A DNA stretch of 38,658 bases from Planctomycetaceae bacterium (GTDB lineage: Bacteria > Planctomycetota > Planctomycetia > Pirellulales > Pirellulaceae). This document shows, in pieces, positions 34,711-38,658 of this stretch. The first letter of the stretch is position 1, and every line of letters begins with the position of its first letter. The stretch is taken from NCBI GenBank assembly GCA_016795075.1, contig JAEUIP010000007.1, positions 1 to 38,658 of the forward strand, written 5' to 3'. The notes beneath the pieces are model-generated. The model saw only the letters and a list, made by a program, of their open reading frames with translations. It was not told the DNA's origin and did not search any database. Both the position numbers and the translations under genes were made by a program.

Positions 34711-35607
34711 TCAGGAGAACGGGTCGCGGATTTCCACCGGTGGAGCGTCCTCGTTGGGTGCTTTGACCTCGTTGGATTTCTTAATCATGTAAACGACACC
34801 GGTAATCGCTACTCCAGACACTGTGAGTACCATGGCCAGAATGGCGACAAACAGCCATGTCGCACTGTTGCGTCGCGACGGGCTGCTCAAAGCCGGCTGC
34901 GTTTCCGAGGAAATCGACGTCGTGGTCGTGGGAACAGGGCTGGTTGATCGGGGCGCTGCGGCGGCGGGAGCCGGTCGCGCGGAAGGATGCCATGGGGCGG
35001 CCGCAGCGGCCGGTGCCGGCGGTGAACCATGAACCAGCGGCTCGAACGTATGCGGGAACACATCACTGGCTTGGCGCCAATGCGCCCAGCCTTCGCGCCA
35101 CACATAACACTCGCGCGAGACGCGTCCTTCTTGTAACCATGTACGCATGATCGATCCGACAGCGGGCCCGTATTGCCCACCCGCCCGATTGCGGACGTAC
35201 CACACGGCATCGGGCGCATCCGCAATCCAATCGAAGTGCGTTTGCGGGCTCGGCGTTAACTCCACCACCGGTCGATCCAACAAAAAAGAATTTGGATCCA
35301 GATCTTCGAAGGCCGTCACACTGGTGCTTGGCGTATTTCTCCGAGTTGGTGTTTGGCCCGTCGCAGATTGGCCCGTGCTCGATTGGCCCGTCGCAGATTG
35401 GCCCGTCGCAGATTGGCCCGTACCAACGCGGGGAGCGGTGGGCATCGACGTCGCGGCTTGTGCCAAGGGGATGGAATCTTCCGCAGCACTCGCGGCGGGA
35501 ATCTCCACCTTGCCTCTGCAATGCGGACATAACCCACGCCTGCCCGCCAAGTTCGACTTGACGTTGAGCCATTTCCCGCATTGTGGACAAGTAAATTTGA
35601 TGCCCAT
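34711..35607 (-). CDS. Zinc-ribbon, GYF_2 and single-helix membrane protein
   Basis: The 298-residue protein starts MGIKFTCPQCGKWLNVKSNL, a zinc ribbon with two CxxC knuckles (CPQC, CPHC) common at the start of planctomycete proteins. A low-complexity Gly-Gln-Ser-x-Thr stretch (about 63-85) follows. Then comes a GYF_2 domain (VWYVRNRAGGQYGPAVGSIM to WREGWAHWRQASDVFP, about 135-185), a Pro/Ala/Thr linker, and one membrane helix (LFVAILAMVLTVSGVAITGV). GYF_2 domains are thought to bind proline-rich peptides. The frame is open to 35655, but ATG 35607 matches the conserved family start. It is convergent with the small anchored gene. Role unknown, perhaps a protein-protein scaffold. Confidence 0.82.
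   Translation of the reverse strand: MGIKFTCPQCGKWLNVKSNLAGRRGLCPHCRGKVEIPAASAAEDSIPLAQAATSMPTAPRVGTGQSATGQSATGQSSTGQSATGQTPTRRNTPSTSVTAFEDLDPNSFLLDRPVVELTPSPQTHFDWIADAPDAVWYVRNRAGGQYGPAVGSIMRTWLQEGRVSRECYVWREGWAHWRQASDVFPHTFEPLVHGSPPAPAAAAAPWHPSARPAPAAAAPRSTSPVPTTTTSISSETQPALSSPSRRNSATWLFVAILAMVLTVSGVAITGVVYMIKKSNEVKAPNEDAPPVEIRDPFS
35356..35420 (-). repeat. 15-bp coding minisatellite (Gly-Gln-Ser-x-Thr)
   Basis: Units start at 35356, 35371, 35386 and 35401, with a partial one at 35416. Three of four read GCCCGTCGCAGATTG; the one at 35371 has three changes. They encode the repeated pentapeptide within the zinc-ribbon/GYF_2 protein linker. The period is a whole number of codons, so copy number could change without breaking the frame. 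Confidence 0.9.
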
Positions 35608-35686
35608 TCGAAGCACTCGTGGTTTCGTTAGCCACCGAACACTCCTATTCTTCATGCTCGGGCGCCCCTCGTCCAGTCGCCTGCCC

Positions 35687-35825
35687 AGTGCTTTGTCACC
35701 ATTTAATTTTGGTCGGTCTGGTAAAGGGGTCAGGAGTCAATTGCCGGAACGGCCCTTCGGGTGCTTCGCACAATTGACTCCTGACCCCTTTACCAGACCC
35801 CAAGTTTTGGTTGTGACAAAGCACT
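35687..35825 (-). mobile_element. Palindromic MITE-like element, copy 2 (139 bp), inverted
   Basis: Ends AGTGCTTTGTCAC and GTGACAAAGCACT are perfect inverted repeats here. The inner arms from GGTCTGGTAAAG (35715) through GTCAATTG form a 29-bp perfect inverted repeat around a ~30-nt loop. Its reverse complement matches copy 1 at 14345-14485 almost throughout. It lies between the zinc-ribbon/GYF_2 gene (-) and the SH3-TPR gene (+), in what should be their shared promoter region. The 180 bp between it and the TPR gene contain nothing I can name. Confidence 0.88.
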
Positions 35826-36005
35826 AGTCCAATCGGAGAAAACGCTGGCCCGTATTCGCCACAGGGGCGGGTTCTTCCCGTTGATACGTTGCCCAATCCG
35901 GGGCAATTCTCGCTCGATCCCTAGCCTGGCAATTGACGGATTTTTTCGCGCAAATAGGCTGGTTCGCAGCGGTTCCTTGATCCACGACCCCGTAAGGCGA
36001 CAACC

Positions 36006-37445
36006 ATGTACCTGTCTTTGCATTCAACCCCATCCATCCGCCGGACACTTGCGCATTGGACGGGCGCCGTCGGGTTGGCCCTGGGAACTTGGATCGTTGG
36101 TGCCGCGACGGGCACGGCCCAAGAGCCCGGACAGTTTATCGTGGTGGTCGGCGAGTCTACCTTAAAGGTGCGTGACGATGTCGTGGGGACACTTTATCCC
36201 GGCACGATCTTGAAAGTCACGCAAACCAACGGCAAATGGTTGGCGTTGGAAGGCCAACGGGGGTGGTTCGACAAAAACTATGTCCGCGGTGTGGAAGAAG
36301 CCATCCAATTGTACCAAGAGCGAACCGCATCCAATCCTGGCGACTTGGCCGCGTGGTCCATTTTGGGTTCGCTGTATTTTCACGAGGATGTCTTTCCGGC
36401 ATCGATCGAGGCCTACAATCAAGCGTTGCGTTTGGATTCGAAGCGGCCGCAACTGTTCAACAATCGCGGACTGACCTTGTCGGCTCAAGGACGATTCGAG
36501 CTGGCCGAAAAAGATTTTCAAACCGCGATTCGGCTGGCTCCGAAGTACGCACAGGCCTACGCGAACTTGGGTTGGCTCTATTTCACCTCGGACAAACTTC
36601 CGGAAGCCATTCAGCAATACAACAAAGCCATCGAGCTAGAGAAAGACAACCCCAGTCACTACATCAATCGCGCGGGATGCCTCCGCGAACAAAATCGCCT
36701 GGATGAAGCGATGCGCGATTTTGTCAAAGCGGTGGAGTTGTCGGGCAATGTCCCCGATGCGTATGTCGGCCAAAGCACCATTTTGATGGACAAGTTGGAC
36801 TTCGGCGGCGCGATTGCCGCCGCGGACAAAGCTTTGGAGCTAGATAAAACCAACGTCCAAGCCATGATCAATCGCGGTTGGGCCAAACACTTGCAAGGCA
36901 ACGTCGACGAAGCGCTGGCCGATCTCAACACCGCCGTCACTACGGAACCGGGCTCGTTGCTGGCTCTGCTCAATCGATCCGCAGTTCTATTGGAGTTGAA
37001 ACGCTACCCAGAAGCCGAAGCCGATTTGAAACAAGCGGAAGCACTGGACGCGGAACACCCGGGCGTGTGGTTGAATTGGGGCGAATTGTTTTGGCAACAA
37101 CGCCGCTTCGCCGAAGCCTTGGCTGCCTATCAGAAGAGCCTGGCCTTGGGTCCCGACTTGGCCGAAGGTCAAAACGGCTTGGCCTGGTTCTACGCGACCT
37201 GTCCCGAAGACGACAAACGCCAATCCGCCGAAGCCGTTCGCTTGGCCATCGCTGCCAACAAAACAACTCAGAACAACGATTGGTCGCATCTCGATACGCT
37301 GGCTGCCGCGTATGCCAACGCGGAGAAATACGCCGACGCGATCCGCTTTGCCGAAGCGGCGTTAAAGCTGGCTCCGGAAAACAAGAAGCCCGACGTCGAA
37401 CAGCGCTTGGCACTCTACCGGCAGAATCAACCTTACCGTTGGTAG
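36006..37445 (+). CDS. Exported SH3-like and TPR repeat protein
   Basis: The 479-residue product has a signal peptide (GAVGLALGTWIVGAATGTAQ). A bacterial SH3-like domain follows (FIVVVGESTLKVRDDVVGTL to RGWFDKNYV, about 43-95). Then about nine tetratricopeptide repeats run from residue 100 to 460, for example YAQAYANLGWLYFTSDKLPE and AIQQYNKAIELEKDNPSHYI. The SH3 part may bind cell-wall peptides and the TPRs another protein, so an envelope scaffold role is likely; the partner is unknown. ATG 36006 has AAGG 9 nt upstream. It is convergent with the DUF2293 gene, 150 bp away. Confidence 0.9.
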   Translation: MYLSLHSTPSIRRTLAHWTGAVGLALGTWIVGAATGTAQEPGQFIVVVGESTLKVRDDVVGTLYPGTILKVTQTNGKWLALEGQRGWFDKNYVRGVEEAIQLYQERTASNPGDLAAWSILGSLYFHEDVFPASIEAYNQALRLDSKRPQLFNNRGLTLSAQGRFELAEKDFQTAIRLAPKYAQAYANLGWLYFTSDKLPEAIQQYNKAIELEKDNPSHYINRAGCLREQNRLDEAMRDFVKAVELSGNVPDAYVGQSTILMDKLDFGGAIAAADKALELDKTNVQAMINRGWAKHLQGNVDEALADLNTAVTTEPGSLLALLNRSAVLLELKRYPEAEADLKQAEALDAEHPGVWLNWGELFWQQRRFAEALAAYQKSLALGPDLAEGQNGLAWFYATCPEDDKRQSAEAVRLAIAANKTTQNNDWSHLDTLAAAYANAEKYADAIRFAEAALKLAPENKKPDVEQRLALYRQNQPYRW

Positions 37446-37595
37446 GATGCGTTCAGCAAGTCGCATCGCCGACCCGTAAGCTGCGTGAGAACTTATGTGT
37501 GACTTACACGTGCCCGAAATTCATAACGAAGCGAGTTGCGGAACGCACCAAATCCCAACTTCGTGAACGGTCCTTTTTGGGTACCCATCCCAGCG

Positions 37596-38339
37596 TCACG
37601 TGTTTTGATTCGAATTCTCCACCGCTGCAATCAATGGGCAATGGGGCCGAGGAGCGAGCCCTTGTCGGTAGCCGGCCAACAGGCTTAAAGATTGTTGTGC
37701 CAAATCGCGCCGGACCTCGCGGCGTCGCCCTTTGACCCGAGCGATTTTCATCTGATCGTATTCCGTCGTTTGATGCCGCATCCAAGCGACGACGGCCGCC
37801 CGAGCTTTTTGCTCGAGGGTCAAACGCTGGGTTCGGGCGACGGTTCCGCTGCCGACGGGGGTTGCGTGAGTCGTGACCAACTTGGCGACGGCGACTGCCA
37901 GTTCATGAAACCGCGGGTCAAAGGCGAGGAACTCCACCACGGCTTGTTCGAATTCGCCAACGTAGTTGGCTTGAGCGGCTTCGCGGCGCGCGGAACTGGC
38001 GGCTTGGCGTTTGGCGTGGGCCGGGGTACTGCGTTCTTGTTCCAGATCGTTGCGGAGTTTGGCGATGGTCTGGGCATTGGCCCACAGGCCACGGGAGAAT
38101 ATCTTTCGGCCGCGTGATTCTTGAACTTGCCAATACGGACCAGCGGCTTTAACTCGCCGCGTCAGGCCTGGGTCACCGGGTGGCAGCAGCTCCCAATCGG
38201 CGGGCACTTGGTGGACTTTCCCATCCGCCGCTTTGACCGCGCGTGGGGTCGGCCCAGGGGCGAAGATCATCGCCGCGGCAGACTCGGCCGAGGAAGAATC
38301 GGGTGCAGGTGAAGTCAACGGACGAGTGCGATCGCGCAT
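37596..38339 (-). CDS. DUF2293 domain protein
   Basis: The 247-residue product carries a DUF2293 domain in its C-terminal half: ELAVAVAKLVTTHATPVGSG then AVVAWMRHQTTEYDQM and GRRREVRRDL. The N-terminal half has VPADWELLPPGDPGLTRRVK and VQESRGRKIFSRGLWA, a basic region compatible with nucleic-acid binding, though no function of the domain is established. The ATG at 38339 is weakly supported (only AAGAAA upstream); the ATG at 38270 would remove a Ser/Ala/Pro-rich start. No signal peptide or membrane segment. Function unknown. Confidence 0.8.
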   Translation of the reverse strand: MRDRTRPLTSPAPDSSSAESAAAMIFAPGPTPRAVKAADGKVHQVPADWELLPPGDPGLTRRVKAAGPYWQVQESRGRKIFSRGLWANAQTIAKLRNDLEQERSTPAHAKRQAASSARREAAQANYVGEFEQAVVEFLAFDPRFHELAVAVAKLVTTHATPVGSGTVARTQRLTLEQKARAAVVAWMRHQTTEYDQMKIARVKGRRREVRRDLAQQSLSLLAGYRQGLAPRPHCPLIAAVENSNQNT

Positions 38340-38658
38340 GTTTCTTTTGGGGCCAAAGTGTTGTCGTAGGGAGTTGGGTTTCGAAAGGTCTTTTCGTTTG
38401 GGGTGCGCGGCCGGGTCCGGTTTGTTGTTGCTGGGCGGAATACTCCGCGCAATCGGCAGGCTCGGTTGGGTTTTACCGTCAAAAGTTCTCGGTAATCCAG
38501 GCCAAGGGCGAGTTTTTGGCTTAGAGTCTTCCGGTTCGGGGTTCCTGGGTGGCGGGAAGCGGTTCCCAGAAAAGTTATCGGGAGACGACTTTCCTGCGAG
38601 ATACCACTTTTCGAGACGGCATTCGATCGTTAGGATACTGGACCTTTAATTAGGGGAC
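38340..38658. other. 319-bp non-coding end of the window
   Basis: This should contain the DUF2293 promoter. I find no clear promoter pair, RNA gene or repeat. Open frames across it on the plus strand are Gly-rich and resemble no protein family. A gene to the right could begin beyond the window. Confidence 0.35.

Overview
The window looks like chromosome of a planctomycete, most likely of the Pirellulales type. The signs are a DUF1559 pseudopilin with a C-terminal HG...DGS motif, a protein that starts MGIKF and pairs a zinc ribbon with a GYF_2 domain, a DUF1573 protein, an HTTM protein, a DUF2293 protein, a formylmethanofuran dehydrogenase subunit C (C1 transfer pathway), and many secreted orphan proteins with non-ATG starts. 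The base composition looks moderately GC-rich and even. No phage, plasmid or CRISPR genes were seen.

Layout. 0.4-6.3 kb (+): DUF1573 secreted protein, deoxyhypusine-synthase-like enzyme, full-length cobalamin-dependent methionine synthase (metH). 6.35-6.66 kb: three tandem hairpin-bearing 117-bp repeats between convergent genes. 6.66-9.6 kb (-): TolC-like outer-membrane lipoprotein followed by a small lipoprotein. 9.6-10.2 kb: non-coding, with twin hairpins and an AT-rich inverted repeat. 10.2-11.6 kb: a short-chain dehydrogenase and a VOC-fold protein, divergent. 11.7-12.4 kb: infC with an apparent ATC start codon, then tRNA-Gln(CUG). 12.4-14.2 kb: Tat-exported glycosylasparaginase-type Ntn hydrolase and a four-helix membrane protein. 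14.3-15.2 kb: a 141-bp palindromic mobile element abutting a reading frame interrupted by TGA. 15.5-17.5 kb (+): two-gene orphan operon. 17.5-22.9 kb (-): an exported protein with a 1474-residue coiled-coil/secretin-like partner. 23.1-24.0 kb: a GxxExxY (PDDEXK-like) gene bracketed by two copies of a palindromic repeat on each side, in mirror orientation. 24.1-25.1 kb: a quinone-oxidoreductase-like MDR enzyme. 25.2-28.9 kb (-): surE, a C45/AAT-type Ntn hydrolase and fhcC. 29.1-33.0 kb (-): HTTM protein and a membrane-spanning spermidine-synthase-like protein. 33.2-34.7 kb (+): a clear promoter with an overlapping dyad, driving a DUF1559 pseudopilin and a small anchored protein. 34.7-38.3 kb: zinc-ribbon/GYF_2 membrane protein, second copy of the palindromic element in opposite orientation, SH3-TPR exported protein and a DUF2293 protein.

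Most genes are housekeeping or lineage-specific planctomycete genes. The parts most worth following up are the GxxExxY gene with its mirrored repeats, the paired palindromic elements (one supplies a neighbour's stop codon), the infC start, and the giant secretin-like coiled-coil protein. All family assignments come from reading motifs in the translations; no database search was run.
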